From: Coniferiporia sulphurascens
Lineage: Eukaryota; Basidiomycota; Agaricomycetes; Hymenochaetales; Hymenochaetaceae
Direction of reading: 5' to 3'
DNA length: 64,000 bases
Assembly (NCBI GenBank): GCA_002794785.1
Contig: NBBA01000019.1
Coordinates: forward strand, 310,001-374,000
Each line of letters starts with the position of its first letter. Position 1 is the stretch's first letter. The notes under the pieces are model-generated. The model made no database searches. It was not told the DNA's origin and was given only the letters and a program-made list of their open reading frames with translations. Of the stretch, positions 11,745 through 24,085 are shown one piece after another. The translations under genes and the position numbers were made by a program.

Positions 11745-13604
11745 ATGCCAGTAACGCGTTCAGCAACTAGAATAACGCGACAAAGTTCGAATGCAGCAAA
11801 TGCCCGTCCCCTGGGCAGGGATGTGAACGCAGACGCAGAACCCTCGGCAAAAAGTGCAAAAAAGAAAGTCGCAAAATCAAGCAGCTCGACGGAGAAACCC
11901 GTTAGAACGAAGAAGAGTGCGAAAGCCAAGAACACCGGTAAAGACAGCATCCCTGAGACCTCTACGCCGCATGCACCTGCTCCCTTGGTATTACTTTCTG
12001 AGGGTGTGGAAACTGCGCCAGCACTTCTGCCAGCTGTCCTGTCTTTTTCTTTTGCTGATGCTAAGCAACATCTCATAAATGCCGACCCACGTTTCGAAGA
12101 CCTTTTTTCAAAGATGCCATGTCGTCCATTCGAACACCTTGAGTCCGTCGATCCATTTAGGTGAGAGTGTAAACTGATTTTTTCCGACCCCTTGATCTGA
12201 GGAGCAACCCCCGAACGTTTGCAGGACACTAGCGACATCGATTCTGTAAGTTGATACTGTTCTTAAGTGCGTAACATCTGTCTCATGGACGAAACAAAGA
12301 GGCCAGCAGATCTCGTGGCTGGCTGCTCGGGCGGTTACGCACAAGTTTATCAGAATCTTCGATCCTTCTTTACCAGAGAAGCCTTCTGAATCAGGGTTCG
12401 TATTCTTCACTAAACGCCGTCTGAGTCCCTCATTCATTACTGTTGAATTTATCAATAGTCAAAGCGCTTTCTTTCCGTCTGCCCGACAGGTCGCCCTAGC
12501 AGACATCGCAACCTTGCGAACAGCCGGGCTGAGCGGAAGAAAGGCTGAGTACGGTATGTCGCCCATTCTTCGCAACAGATTGGGTGCGGTATTTTCGTGC
12601 TAATATTATATGATAGTCCGAGACTTGGCGGCAAGGTTTGCAGACGGGAGATTGTCAAACGAGAAGATTTTAGAGGCGGACGATGAGCTATTATATGAGA
12701 TGCTTATTGCAGTATATGGGATCGGGAGAGTGAGCCCAAATATTTCTCTTCGCAACGCTCATGGAGTGACTTATGATTCTTTGTCAGTGGACGGGTTTGT
12801 TTTGAATTTACATTGATTAGGCAGGAAAGATGATCATTAACCTGTTTCTTTCCAGTTGACATGTTTGCAATTTTTTCCTTACGCCGCCCGGATATACTGC
12901 CTGTTGGTAAGCTACCAATAAAATTTGACCTATACTCGTACTTACGTCATACTTAAGGGGACCTTGGAGTCCAACGTGGTGTAGCTCGATGGGCTTTATC
13001 TCTTCACTCAGCAGAACACCCGTATTCAATTTCGCCACGCAAGTTGCCTAAGGTGCCTGCGGACGATGAGGATACCGGTGGGCCGCGGACGCGGGCTGGC
13101 GATACTACAGAAGACGTTCTACCTATTCGAGCACTCACGCCGGACGTGTCGTCCTTCCTACCGGCTCCTGTGACGCCTGTGAAAGGGCGTAAGGCTGGCG
13201 CATCTGTTACGGATCCAGGCAGCTCCGAGGGCCCGGCCCCACCCCAGGCGTTCACCCCGTCAATAAATAGGACTCTCAATAAAGTTTTACCAGCGAGTTA
13301 TGTCCCTCCGCCTCTGCCAGAGGGTCTAGGGACCAGGGACCTTCAAAGCAGGCTTAATGGGAAAAAGGTGAAAAAGTGCGCGAATTTTTGCCTCTGTTCT
13401 TGATGCGCTCTGATGTCGATGTCGATATCTGTAGGGGTGTAATACTGACGCCGAAAGAGATGGAAGAGCTGACGGAGAGCTGGAGGCCATATCGTAGCCT
13501 AGGTATGCATTTTAATTCTCTTCGGAAACGTTACCTATATTTATTTATCGAGGGAAGGCGTTTATTATATGTGGGCACTGGCCGAGAAGGCAAGTAAATC
13601 GTAA
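11745..13604 (+). CDS. MAG1: DNA-3-methyladenine glycosylase II, HhH-GPD family
   Basis: Ten exons (11745-12160, 12225-12245, 12300-12395, 12459-12553, 12617-12729, 12788-12794, 12856-12906, 12958-13375, 13435-13502, 13558-13604) give 443 residues. The enzyme removes alkylated purines from DNA to start base excision repair. A basic N-terminal tail starting MPVTRSATR looks nuclear-targeting. The catalytic domain has SILGQQISWLAARAV, then the helix-hairpin-helix LIAVYGIGRWTVDMF, then LPVGDLGVQRG, whose Asp is the catalytic residue of the HhH-GPD fold. An 80-residue Pro/Ser/Thr-rich insert follows. The family ending WRPYRSLGVYYMWALAE closes the protein. Exon 6 is 7 nt and encodes Trp-Thr within the HhH motif. 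The start MPVTRSA was preferred over an upstream in-frame ATG. Confidence 0.92.
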
Positions 13605-13855
13605 TATCTTGTTTAGTTGGGATGAACAACTACTTGTTCGCATGTGTATGCGATTTAATTGAGCATAATTGAAGTGTTCCTGATAGCCCGAGGTTACTCA
13701 ATCTGTAGGGTACGATGAGACTCGGTCTTAAATACGTTCTCGTTGACTGGTAGGTGCCTAAAAGCGTTCAAAAAGTGAGCGCATTACGTAATACAGGGAT
13801 ACTCATCCAAGGTCAGACGACTTACTGAATGCCGCGATGCCGTTCGCTAAACGCG

Positions 13856-13863
13856 TATATAAA
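13856..13863 (+). promoter_or_regulatory. TATA box of the alpha/beta hydrolase gene
   Basis: TATATAAA lies 43 bp upstream of the ATG at 13899, followed by a pyrimidine/CAA-rich leader (ATTTCACC just before the ATG). Clear TATA boxes are rare in this window, so this gene may be regulated rather than constitutive; that last point is inference. Confidence 0.55.
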
Positions 13864-13898
13864 CTTCACATCAGTTTATCAACTTCGTCCATTTCACC

Positions 13899-14950
13899 AT
13901 GTACGAACAAGTTAATATTATAAGGAAGGACGTCACTTCTGCAGACGGAACAAGGCTGTATGCAGATGCCGTTGGTGACCCGTCCAATCCGGCCGTGGTG
14001 TTCATACATGGATTCGGCGCAGGCAGCGCCGCCTTCAGTGATCTCTTTGCGAACCCGGAATACTCCAAGGAGCTTTATCTTGTGAGCATCAATTATTGTG
14101 TGGCTCATGCACTTTATCAATCGGGCCTCTTTAAAGATTCGTTACGACCTCCGCGCATTCGGGAGGAGCGGGAAACCGAGTGGTGCTGATGTCTACGCAT
14201 CCCATAAATATGCGGAGGACTTTGCCGCGGTTTTGAAAGCATTTGATGCGAAGACGCCTATAGTCGCTGGATGGTATGTCTTTCGCCGAGTATGGATCAG
14301 TCGTGTGGCTAATGTGTCCCCCGGTCGTCAGGAGCATGGGCGGAACAGTAATTGCCGACATAACTGCACACCTTCCCCCGGACACACTAGCCGGTTGCGT
14401 CACTCTTGCGGGCTCGCCCTTCAAAGGACCTGCGATGCAGAACGCGACCACCGCCTCCTTTAGGACTGTTATACAGAAAGCTGGCCCTGACGTGGCTTCC
14501 ATGTATATCGTCAACCTCGCCGCAAACAGGCTCCTGTTCCTCAGGAATGGAAACCCGAGCCCGAATTTCGTCGAGGAGACCATCCAGGCGAACAACGCGG
14601 GCGAAAATTTTTGGGACGAGAACCCCGACGTGTCTTGGGAGACGCGCTGCAGATTTATGGGCATGGGCGCGTTCATGCCCCCTAACCTCATCGTACCCTC
14701 GTCTTTGCGTGAACAAGATACCACGAAGCTCTTCGAGCTCGCGAAGCAGGGGTTCCCACTCCTCTTTGTGTACGGAACGCACGATGGGTATATGTCGGGC
14801 GAGAAGATCCTCGAGACCATGATCCGGCCGATCTTTACGAACTTGGAGGAAAAGGCGATTGAGAATGGAAGTCATGTGCCTTTTATCGACAGACCGCAGG
14901 AGGTTATGGATGCCATCTCGAAATTCGTAAAGAGAATCCTCTCGACGTAA
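13899..14950 (+). CDS. Alpha/beta hydrolase fold protein
   Basis: Three exons (13899-14081, 14137-14273, 14332-14950) give 312 residues. The fold is clear from VVFIHGFGAGSAAF (HG oxyanion motif), YDLRAFGRSGKP, the nucleophile elbow AGWSMGGT (serine formed across the exon 2/3 junction), the acid-bearing FVYGTHDGYM, and the catalytic histidine in ENGSHVPFIDRP. There is no signal peptide or membrane segment, so it should be cytosolic. It resembles the esterase/non-heme chloroperoxidase/epoxide-hydrolase branch, whose substrates cannot be read from sequence. An intron inside the G-x-S-x-G elbow was placed to restore that motif. It stands alone, with MAG1 upstream on the same strand. Confidence 0.85.
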
Positions 14951-15547
14951 TTAGAACAGTGCGTATATATGTAACAGAAGTCTAACATTATAGCGATATA
15001 CATATGATGAGTACGGTTTCCAGCTTGCTGCGCCCAGATTGTCATAATGATCGCCAGGGGAAACCCGTATAGTCAGAGGAAGATATCCAACGTGCAATTG
15101 ATATCCTAGGAGAATGATGAGGTCGGGGTATAGTATTACGTAATACATTCGGGAATGATTAGTACTCATGTTGTGGTGGGAGTAGGGAATGACACCCCTT
15201 ATTTGTGGTGAATGCGACTGTCCACGAGGATCCAAAGTAAACAACGTTAATTACGGTAAATAACGCTGGCTGTGGTTACGCGACGCGCGTTTTGAACACG
15301 TGCCACATCTCCTACACACAGTGAGTTGACACGACGCCTCGTCAACTTCTACGGGACTTACAATGGGCTTCAAATCGTCTGCTTAGCCTCTCAACTACAA
15401 CTCGTATCCAATTTCACGGTAACTTATCATTGTTTTGTCCGTTTCGTTCCTAGAGCTCGCCCATAACTCTCCTAATCACTGGAACGGTCATTACTTGCGT
15501 CCCTGGTTTTCTCGGACTGCATTGCATTGCATACATGAGAAGCTATA
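14951..15547. other. Intergenic region upstream of the amino-acid transporter
   Basis: This 597-bp region holds the hydrolase 3' end and the transporter promoter. I see no TATA box, RNA gene or repeat. Confidence 0.4.
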
Positions 15548-17655
15548 ATGTTTAACATCACTGGCCGCCAATCGAAACCCGACACAGATGGCGACACCCG
15601 GCAACCCCTGCTGGATAGCGGGGACCCGCGGGACCCCGTGCTGTTCTCCGTGGACGACGAGGACACGGACGAGCTAGCTCACGATGATGTGGAAGAGACG
15701 CATGCAGACCGCACGCGTGCGGTCAGGTTCCAGGAGGAAGTGCGCATTATAGGTCCGCCACTGAGGTCTACGATAGCAAGTCGTGAAACAGGTATGAACC
15801 CGAACGTCGAAAGTTTATCCAAAATTCGTTTGACTTACGTCCTTACAGAATTTGACTTGGACACAGATGACCTCGATGACTCCTCGCTCTCCCAGGAAGA
15901 CACAGAATCTCTCAACCCCACACGAAGTCGGAGGTGGAATGGTGGCCAAAATATGCCATTGCTAGTGGGATTGGCCGACTCGTCTGCTATACGGCGAAGC
16001 CTTGAGCTGACCGAAAACGGCGTTGGATCAGCTGAGGATGGATATCCTGATCTCGAGGATTTGGCAGCCAAAAGTAAGGCCGGAGGGAACATGCTCGACT
16101 CAGTTGCCAACATGGCCAATTCAATTCTGGGTGCCGGTATGTTTTCAAATTATACTGCTGTAAATTACAACTTTGCTAAACATCATGTGCAGGTATTATA
16201 GGTCCTGTCGAATGCCCTTCTGCGTGTCGCTGTGCGCTGATTTCGAGCAGGTCTCCCATATGCCGTTAGCCAAGCCGGCTTCTTCACCGGTCTCGTGCTA
16301 TTGCTTGTCCTGTGCGGTATAACCGACTGGACAATCCGTTTGATAGTTATAAACGCCAAGCTCAGTGGCCGTAAATCTTACATTGAAATTATGAACCACT
16401 GCTTTGGCTCAAGCGGAAGAGCGGCTGTCTCTTTCTTCCAGTTCTCTTTTGCGTTTGGAGGTACGTTCGAACAAGGAATTTATTCCTCCTCTCTCGCTAA
16501 TTACCGTTTGGGAAAGGCATGTGTGCCTTCGGGATCATCATAGGTACGTCTTGGAGCTATTTCTATCCTCTTACAATTAATGGAATTCTGTACAGGCGAT
16601 ACTATACCTCACGTTATTCGTTTCGCTTTTCCGATGCTTCAAACCGTTCCCGTACTTTCGCTGTTCACAAATCGCCAGTTCATCATTGCTTTCTGCACGC
16701 TCTGTATTTCATACCCTTTGTCGCTGTATCGTGACATCCACAAGCTCTCGCGGGCATCGGGACTTGCGCTCATCGGAATGCTCATTATTGTTGCCTCCGT
16801 ACTCATAGAAGGACCACATGTGGCTCCGGAGCTAAAAGGAGACCCGTCCGAGCGTTTCTCAGTGATTCGTCCGGGGATTTTCCAGGCGATTGGTGTCATC
16901 AGTTTCGCGTTTGTGTGCCACCATAACTCGCTTTTGATCTATGGTAGCTTGAAAACGCCGACTCTTGATCGTTTTGCGACTGTAACACACATATCGACGT
17001 TGATTTCGCTCGTTTCGTGCTGCACGCTCGCAATTTCTGCGTTCCTTGTCTTCACGGACAAGACGCAGGGCAACATTCTTAATAATTTCTCGGCGGTGTG
17101 TACTCTTTTTCTCTCTCCGCTTTTTCCGCATTAGAGATACTGAAGTTAACTTTGGTAGTCGGATACCTTGATTAACGTCGCACGCTTTTGCTTCGGATTG
17201 AATATGTTCACCACTCTGCCACTCGAACTGTTCGTGTGTCGCGAGGTGATCGAGCAATACTTCTTCCCACACGAGGCCTTCAACCCGCAGCGGCATCTTC
17301 TCTTCACCACCTCCATCATATTCTCCTCCATGTTCCGTACGTAACCACTTTTCCCTCGTGCTTTCCAACTCACCTGACACCTGCCCCCTGCCCCATACGC
17401 ACAGTCGCCCTCATCACGTGCGACCTCGGCGCGATGCTCGAGATCACAGGCGGCGTCTCCGCGACCGCGCTCGCATTCATCTTCCCCGCCGCATGCTATA
17501 TCAAGCTCCTTCCCGCAGAGCTCCCTTTGATCTCGCGCTCGAAGCTACCCGCGCTTTTGTGCGCTATATTCGGCGTAATAGTTCTCGTGATCAGCCTCGT
17601 GCTTGCGCTGGGAAAGGTATGGACGCCAGAGGGAAATGCTAAGATTTGCGTCTAG
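15548..17655 (+). CDS. Vacuolar amino-acid transporter, AAAP/SLC38-like (Avt family)
   Basis: Eight exons (15548-15791, 15849-16136, 16193-16201, 16251-16460, 16517-16543, 16596-17095, 17159-17336, 17405-17655) give 568 residues. A long acidic, hydrophilic N-terminus (about 170 residues, EDTDELAHDD and DLDTDDLDDSSLSQED) is typical of fungal vacuolar Avt proteins. The membrane domain begins with NMANSILGAGIIGLPYAVSQAG, the AAAP signature, and continues with about eleven hydrophobic segments, including FAFGGMCAFGIIIGDTIPHV and the ISFAFVCHHNSLLIYGSLK segment. It probably moves neutral amino acids across the vacuole membrane; yeast Avt2/Avt6 or animal SLC38A7-type are the nearest groups I recognise. 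Exon 3 is only 9 nt (GTATTATAG) and completes the A-G-I-I-G-L-P signature; exon 5 is 27 nt. Confidence 0.88.
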
Positions 17656-18076
17656 CGTTTTCTAGTGGAGGTGTGTTTTGTATTGGGATTTGGACCTTTT
17701 ATACTCGTTCTCGTGCCTTCTTTGGCACGTTGCCATCGTATTTTTCAGACTTTGCATTGTGCACTGGCATGTTAGATATTCCCCAAGGACGCTATCTCCC
17801 CGTTCATTGCTATATTAGTACATTCAGACTAATGCATATATATTCATACAAGATCATCCTTCATGTTTCGAGTGAGGCTGGAGAAGCGTAAGTTAATAGG
17901 CAAATGACGGTTCGTCTTCTGTAGAATTATCCAAGGATGACGAAGAGAGGAACTTCAACGAGACAACGAGACAAAAAGATTAGTACAAGTCAGCCGAGCT
18001 GGCCCCCCTTGTTATTCCTTCAGTACAATCCTCAGCCTTCCAATAAATCCATCACAAACCTCATAACATCGGAGCG
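17656..18076. other. Convergent intergenic spacer, nothing recognised
   Basis: This 421-bp stretch separates the 3' ends of the transporter and ERG8. It should contain both 3' untranslated regions; I see no other element. Confidence 0.45.
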
Positions 18077-19895
18077 TTACGCACCGCGGATCGCTTCTGC
18101 GAGGCCAGGCACGTCCTCGACGCGTTCACAGCGCAACCCTTTCTCGAAGCTCTCAGCCGCAGACAGAGGCGAGACGTCCAACGCAGTCCACCCGGCCCAA
18201 ACACGCTCCACACGACGCAGCGGCACGTCCTGCTCATCGGATGCGGTCGTTTCTCTGACTGGGGGATCTATCACAAGCACCCAGACGGCGTCGTACCCGC
18301 CAGCTGCGGAAGGGGGTTATTGTTAGGTAACTTCGGCCGGAGGGGAGGGAGGAAATGCAGGGACTGGGACTTACCACCTGGGACGCCACCAGCTACGACG
18401 CCGGCTTGTGCGATGCACGCGTCGAGAAGCGCTGTCTGCTCGGGTGGTTCGATAGGCACATCTGCCTGTGTGCCCATCTCGCGCATCTTCGCACGGATGT
18501 CCTAACAACGTAGAATAAAAATACACTCTTTGAGGATGTGTTGACATATATTTCTACTCACTTCAGCCAATCTACGCACGCCCACCAACGTAGTGGTGAC
18601 AGCGTCCGACGAAGACCATTCCGACGCGGGGATCCCTGCAAGGCGCGCGATCGTCGCGTCGTACCCCTGTGAGTCTTCCGCGCGCAACTCTGACAGACGC
18701 AGGAGCGCAGTGGCAAAAGCGTTGTTAGATGCAGCAAGAGCGTCCCAGAGCGCCGTCGCTGATGTAAAAAGTGCGGACAAGCAAGGTCAGCAAAGTGTAT
18801 GCGAAACCACGATTCCACGACAATAGTGCGCCCACCTGAGGTACCCGCGTTTTTATGCCACTTGAGGACCTTGCCAACGAGCGAAGGCGTGTCACTACCC
18901 GCGTCGACATCCGCGAGCATGAGGCGTGTGCCAGGGGGCAGCTGGAAGGGCGCAACGCCGTGGTCCCACGCCTTGTTTGCAGGATCGAGGATCGGGAGCA
19001 AAGCTTCGCCCGCGTTCACGTCAGACATCAACGCATCCAACACGCGTGGGTTGAAGCGCGTATAGAGCTGACTCCCAAACGCAGCAGCAGCGACATCAAA
19101 GCCGCTACCAACCTTTCCCTGCGCGAGACAGTGCACGAACTGCGAGGTGTTATGCACGAGGGCGCGACCTGCGCTGTCGGGCGTGTCGAGTGCGGCGTGC
19201 GGGACGGCGGCGAGGTGGATGAGGAGCGCGGCGACGAGTGAAGTGATGAGTGCGGCGGAGGACCCGAGGCCTGTTTTGTGCACGTCTTTGAGCGTCCCAC
19301 CTGTATGCGCGAACGGCGGGATCTGAGCAAGGGAGGCGATGCGCGGCTCAAGACCTAATTCTGCGAGCTGCAGAGCATGATTGTCAGCCTGGTATTGTGA
19401 TTAAAGATACGCTTATACCTTCGCACGTTGAGAATAAAAGTCGTTACCCCCAACGATGGTAATATCGAGTCCATTCAGCAGGGCGCTCCGGAGGTGCGCG
19501 ACACCCTTGACCTCGCATACAAGGCGCAACGTCTTCTGCAGTGCAATGTACACAAACTTGTTCTTCGACGGTCTATCACATATTTCAATATCACAAAGCA
19601 ATAAGCAAATGCCCTGCGTGCAATATACAGCTACTCACGCATCACGCTGCGACACCAGCACCGCGCTGCTGTCCTCAACACTCACCCCATACTCCCATTC
19701 CGCATCGTCAAACTGAGGGGACCTCACACGCACCGCGTTTCCTCCCGTTCCATTCTTTACGGCGGTATAAAAGCGCGAGGACGTAGAGACGACGACGCCC
19801 GAGTACTTCTGGTCGAGGACGAGATAACCGCCTGCGAGGAGAACCTTTCCCGACGCCGAAACGACAGTGGTCTTCGACTCTAACTCTGTGCTCAT
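18077..19895 (-). CDS. ERG8: Phosphomevalonate kinase
   Basis: This GHMP-family kinase phosphorylates mevalonate-5-phosphate to the diphosphate in the cytosolic mevalonate pathway to ergosterol. Exon 1 starts at the ATG at 19895 and has VSASGKVLLAGGYLVLD, the ERG8 N-terminal motif. The ATP-binding motif 2 reads KTGLGSSAALITS (about 19280-19240). Then GKVGSGFDVAAAAFGS follows, a PMK hallmark. The third GHMP motif is rebuilt across an intron near 18305-18370 as GVPGAGGYDAVW. The protein ends after LAEAIRGA at the stop at 18077. Introns also lie near 19624-19575, 19420-19370, 18836-18795 and 18555-18505. Domain order and length (somewhat under 500 residues) match the fungal enzyme. Confidence 0.93.
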
Positions 19896-20580
19896 TCTCT
19901 GGCTCTATGGTCGTGATTGAAAGAGATGGAGGTCAGGAGAACGTCCGATGTATACTGATCATTCCCGATGCTGGCGGCAGACACGCAAACAAAAAGCCGG
20001 CGCGCTGCAGTCGGACTCTTTGTCGATCATCGTCGATCAGCCCGGATACTCGGACGAGGTAAAAATCCATAAAATAATAAATTCGCATTCGTATCGCAGC
20101 GTCCGTAACATTCGACGCACGACGCACTAATCAGCAACGGGATTGTACAGAGTAATGGAGCAATGGGGAGCTATTGGCTATTGGCTAGTAACAGCTTTAC
20201 TAGTGAGGGAGATGTGCAATAGGATACCGTCCGAGTATGTAGTCATTGGATTTGTGACGCGGGAAATGAAGGATGTTGGAGAAAAGGAGGGCACAGTAGC
20301 ATATGACGGATGACGGACGAGGAGGGAGAGAGGGAAGCTAAGGACGGGGGACCCAATACTGAAACGGGGAAGGAAAGGAGTAGAGACCGAACAACAGCCC
20401 AATAACCAAGCGAGCAGCGATGCGTCCATTGACACCGAAACAAAGTGAAGCTGGGAAGGCGACAGCAAGAACAAAGAGTGTGGGTGCTCCGTGCAGGTAG
20501 CAGAGCAGTTTTGCAAGAACGAAGGAAAAAGAGAATATAATTCCAGTATGAAGAAACAAAGACGAAAGCACTTATTAAAG
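19896..20580. other. Intergenic region upstream of ERG8
   Basis: This 685-bp region holds the ERG8 promoter and the 3' end of the next minus-strand gene. A long minus-strand open frame here (20178-20753) overlaps the real coding end of the neighbour in another frame and looks non-coding. Confidence 0.45.
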
Positions 20581-23500
20581 TTAGCGAAGCAGTGAAATGT
20601 TTTGGTCAACCGATGGATATCGGTACGCAACAAAGTTGGGGTCCTGGTCAACGAGCTCTTCGATCGCCCGTCGTGACGCCACTGACATGCGCGACGGAGG
20701 CGCGTTTCCCCCGTGGCGCGAGCGACTGCTCCCACTCCCGCCTCCACCTCCACCTCCGACTACACCATACTCAGTCACGGACAACGATCCATCTCCATGC
20801 ATCTCCGATTCCGACCGTGGCATCTCGCCATCGCGACTAGGTGAAACGACAACCGACAGCCGCGCATCGCTCGTTCGCCCCGATCCAGTCAACTTTCCCA
20901 ATAGACTAGAGAGTCCAAATTTGCTGCGTCGCTTTCCAAGCGCGCGATCGCTCTTCTCGCTCGTGTCATCCGTAGCGGATCCGAGCCTCACGAGTGAACG
21001 TGACGCCGGTGCAGTCGCCATACCTAACTCAGTGTAAGGCACGTATTCCTGCGGTGCCGCGAGACCATTGCGTCCGCCGTTTCGGCCGCTTAGCGGTAGT
21101 GTGCTTGCCGATGCAACCGCGGGACGAGAACTCATTCCGCCGAACGATTGTCGGCGTACGTCCCGTCGGAAGTGCGGATCCGGAGTCTTGAGTGTGTCCG
21201 AACCATCCCTGACGGTAGGCGACTCTAAGTCGTACATCGTTCTGGGCCGCGGCAGATCAACCGGTGATGGTATGGACTGCGAGGGATCTACATCCTTAGG
21301 TAAAGGCGGCAGTGACTTATGCAGAGAATACACAGAGATAGGACGCGGAGAGGACGGTTCGCGTATATGCGGCGACCCCTGCTGCATAGCTGGATCGTAG
21401 GTACGCTGGCGCATATCGTACTCTGGTGAATAAACAGCCGGCATGTCGATTCCCTGGGAGCCATTGTTTGGCATCTCCTCCGCATGCGCCGTTAGAATGC
21501 GGCTCGTCGGCCTTGAAGAATCCTGCTCCTGCCAAGGATTCCGAATAGACGTCGGCGTGGGCAAAGAACTACCCGGCGTCGTAGTCGCGGTCGGAATAAG
21601 AGTGGAGGTACGATGCGTCGTTGACGACATCGCTCGCTCGCGCGACGTACGGTTCACTAGGTACGACAGGGGCGGGGGTGGAGCAAGCGGCGCGTTGTCC
21701 TCAGACCGGTCGATCGACTGAGACGTCCTTCCACGTTGTGCATCAATCTTCGAGTTCCTATGACCAGTGACTATGCCCCAAATCTTCGCGAAGCCCTTCT
21801 TCTTTGGCCTGTCCCTATCAATGGGGGTACCGGTGCGATCTATGGATAAAGACGCCCGGCGCGGCCACTGTTCACTGTGACGAACAGATGGAGTACCACT
21901 TCCTAGATCAACTGTAGTAGGTCTCGTTCGCATGCTCTGTTTCTCACGATCGAGGGCGAGACTAATTGAATCGATCAGTGAAACTATTACCCGGAAGTCG
22001 AAACCATAATACGCACTGCATGTCCATCATGCTTCCGGACAAGGACATGACCCCAGACGGAGCGAAGCTCTCCCGGCTCTTCCATGCCTCGCTCCAGTTT
22101 TTGAATGCAAAGAACCGCGAGCGGCGGTTTGCGCTAAAGCTCGCAGAACTGATGCTCTGGGAGTCCACGAGCGACACTTGCGAATGTACACGTGCGTTCG
22201 GCGGGCGCACCGGTCCGAAGCCCGGGGACCCCGGTGTGAGCGGCAACGGCGTGCTCATAGCGCGGGTGCTCGCTTGCGAAAGCGACATCGGGCGCTCATT
22301 TCGCAGCACACCCGAACCGTTAGACGCGGAGGTATAGAAACCACTGTCCGTCTGATGCGGTAGGGGGCTGTGAGTCGAGTACATTGATACGACCTCCGCG
22401 CCCCCGGAGCCACGCGACGACTTGCGCGCGCGGCTACGCTCACGCTCCCGTTCACGCTTCTCTTCGCGTCGGCGCTCTTTTTCTTCCTTGCGAACATCGA
22501 CGTGTTCGACAATCATGCCATTTTCCAAGAGCGTTACCTCACGGCCTTGACTTTGGCGGTTATGAGCTGTGCCGTCCATAACAATCTGGCCAATAGGAAT
22601 GGGGTTGGGACCAGATGCTGAGCGCCTCGATGCATGCGACGCCTTGAGTCGCATACCGTTTTCATCACCTGTAATGCCACCGGGAGTCGCTTCATAAGTT
22701 GAGCGGCGTAGGTTATCATAAGTATCCTTGAGCTTGCTCTCCAGCAGACGAGATTCTTGCAAGGCCCTTGCGCGAGCAAGAGCCTCCGCCTCGAGGAGTG
22801 CAGTCTGGGTTTTGATGTACAAGTCAATCGTTTGTTGACGCGCTTGCGGCTCGCGGGGATTCTACTGCTGCCTTAATATCAATTTAGACGATGGACTAGA
22901 TTGACTTACCATCGACAACCAAAGCTTCAAATTGGGCTCCGTGAGGCGGTTCCCCTTTGCACGAGGACGGCTTTGATCAACGGGCCTAAGTATTCCGTGT
23001 GACTCTGAGCTTGAATTCGACGTCCTCGCACGAACGCGCTCTTCCGCCTCCTCAATCTCGTGACGGCACAAGTCGAGGTAGTACACATCGCTCTCGCGAT
23101 CCCACACGCCTGGGCTTGTTACGTCTACGTCCGCCATGTCTTGATCACGCATCGCGCATTCCACGCAGATTTCTCTGCCTTCTGGCGCGTTGAAACCTGC
23201 CGGCCGGTACGGCTGCCCACCGTACATACCTGCAGTCGCAAGAGCCGGAGCCGCGCGGGCCGGGTCAGATGGGTACGGCGAAGCCGCGTAGGCGTAGACG
23301 GTGTTGACAGCGATGGGTGTCGGCGAGGATGGTGGGGTGATGTATGTTGGCTGCTGGGCAACGGCGCGCGTAGTGGCAGAAATGGGGATAGCCGACGGCT
23401 TGTACGTCGGTGCAGCGCTGGAAGGAATGATTGGGGAGTACTGTGAGTCCGGACGCGGTAAGGCAGCGTTGCTTGCGCCCGCAAGGGAGATTGACGGGTG

Positions 23501-24085
23501 TCTCGGAGCAGACGGGAAGACCGGCCTCTCTGAGTCGAATGTACTTTGTGGGCGTCGATATTGTTGTCCACTCATCATGCCCACCTCAGAGGGGACGTCC
23601 ATGGGTGTTTCGACCGCCGGGCGCACGTCGGTGAAGACACCCGAGTCGTCTTTCGATTGGCGAAAAGAATCTCGCGTGTATGGGGAAGGCGACATCCGTT
23701 GGGGTTCGTTTAGTTCTGCCTGAGGAGGGAGTGGTGGTGGTACAAATTCATATGGGGAAGGTAAAAATCTAGCTTCTGGAGGTCGATAAGGCGCGGCCTC
23801 GCTTCCACCGCTCGCTGATCCCATACCGGGATCGAAGACCGTCTTTTCAACACCGACCGCGTACTCTCCGTAAGCTAAAGGCTGTACGGCGTCCATCTGG
23901 CCGCGGCCTCGGGGCTCTCCAAATGGCGGATACCGCTGGCTCTTGAAGTCGTAATCGGAGACGGGGACGGCGTGCGGGTAGTTTGAACGGAAGCTTTGCT
24001 GGCCGGGGACGACGTAGCCGACTGGGGACTCGCTGAACGCCGCAACAAGGTGTTTGTCGACGGCGTGCGAGTACGCGGCTGTCAT
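20581..24085 (-). CDS. Proline/serine-rich basidiomycete protein of unknown function
   Basis: Three exons (22910-24085, 22017-22861, 20581-21961) give 1133 residues. Most of it is low-complexity Pro/Ser/Tyr/Arg text and should be disordered. One compact conserved-looking segment near residues 310-350 reads EICVECAMRDQDMADVDVTS, then PGVWDRESDVYYLDLCRHE, with a C-x2-C pair and a later Cys. A charged coiled coil follows (ALLEAEALARARALQESRLL and later KEEKERRREEKRERERERS). Near the start of exon 3 there is KKKGFAKIWGIVTG, and the C-terminus ends DPNFVAYRYPSVDQNISLLR. I have seen similar C-x2-C proteins in mushroom genomes without an assigned function. No signal peptide or membrane span. I cannot give a role. 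Confidence 0.8.

Noticed and set aside
20178..20753. 191-residue minus-strand open frame
   Set aside because: It overlaps the true coding end of the proline-rich gene in another frame and is a hydrophobic low-complexity read-through of the 3' region.
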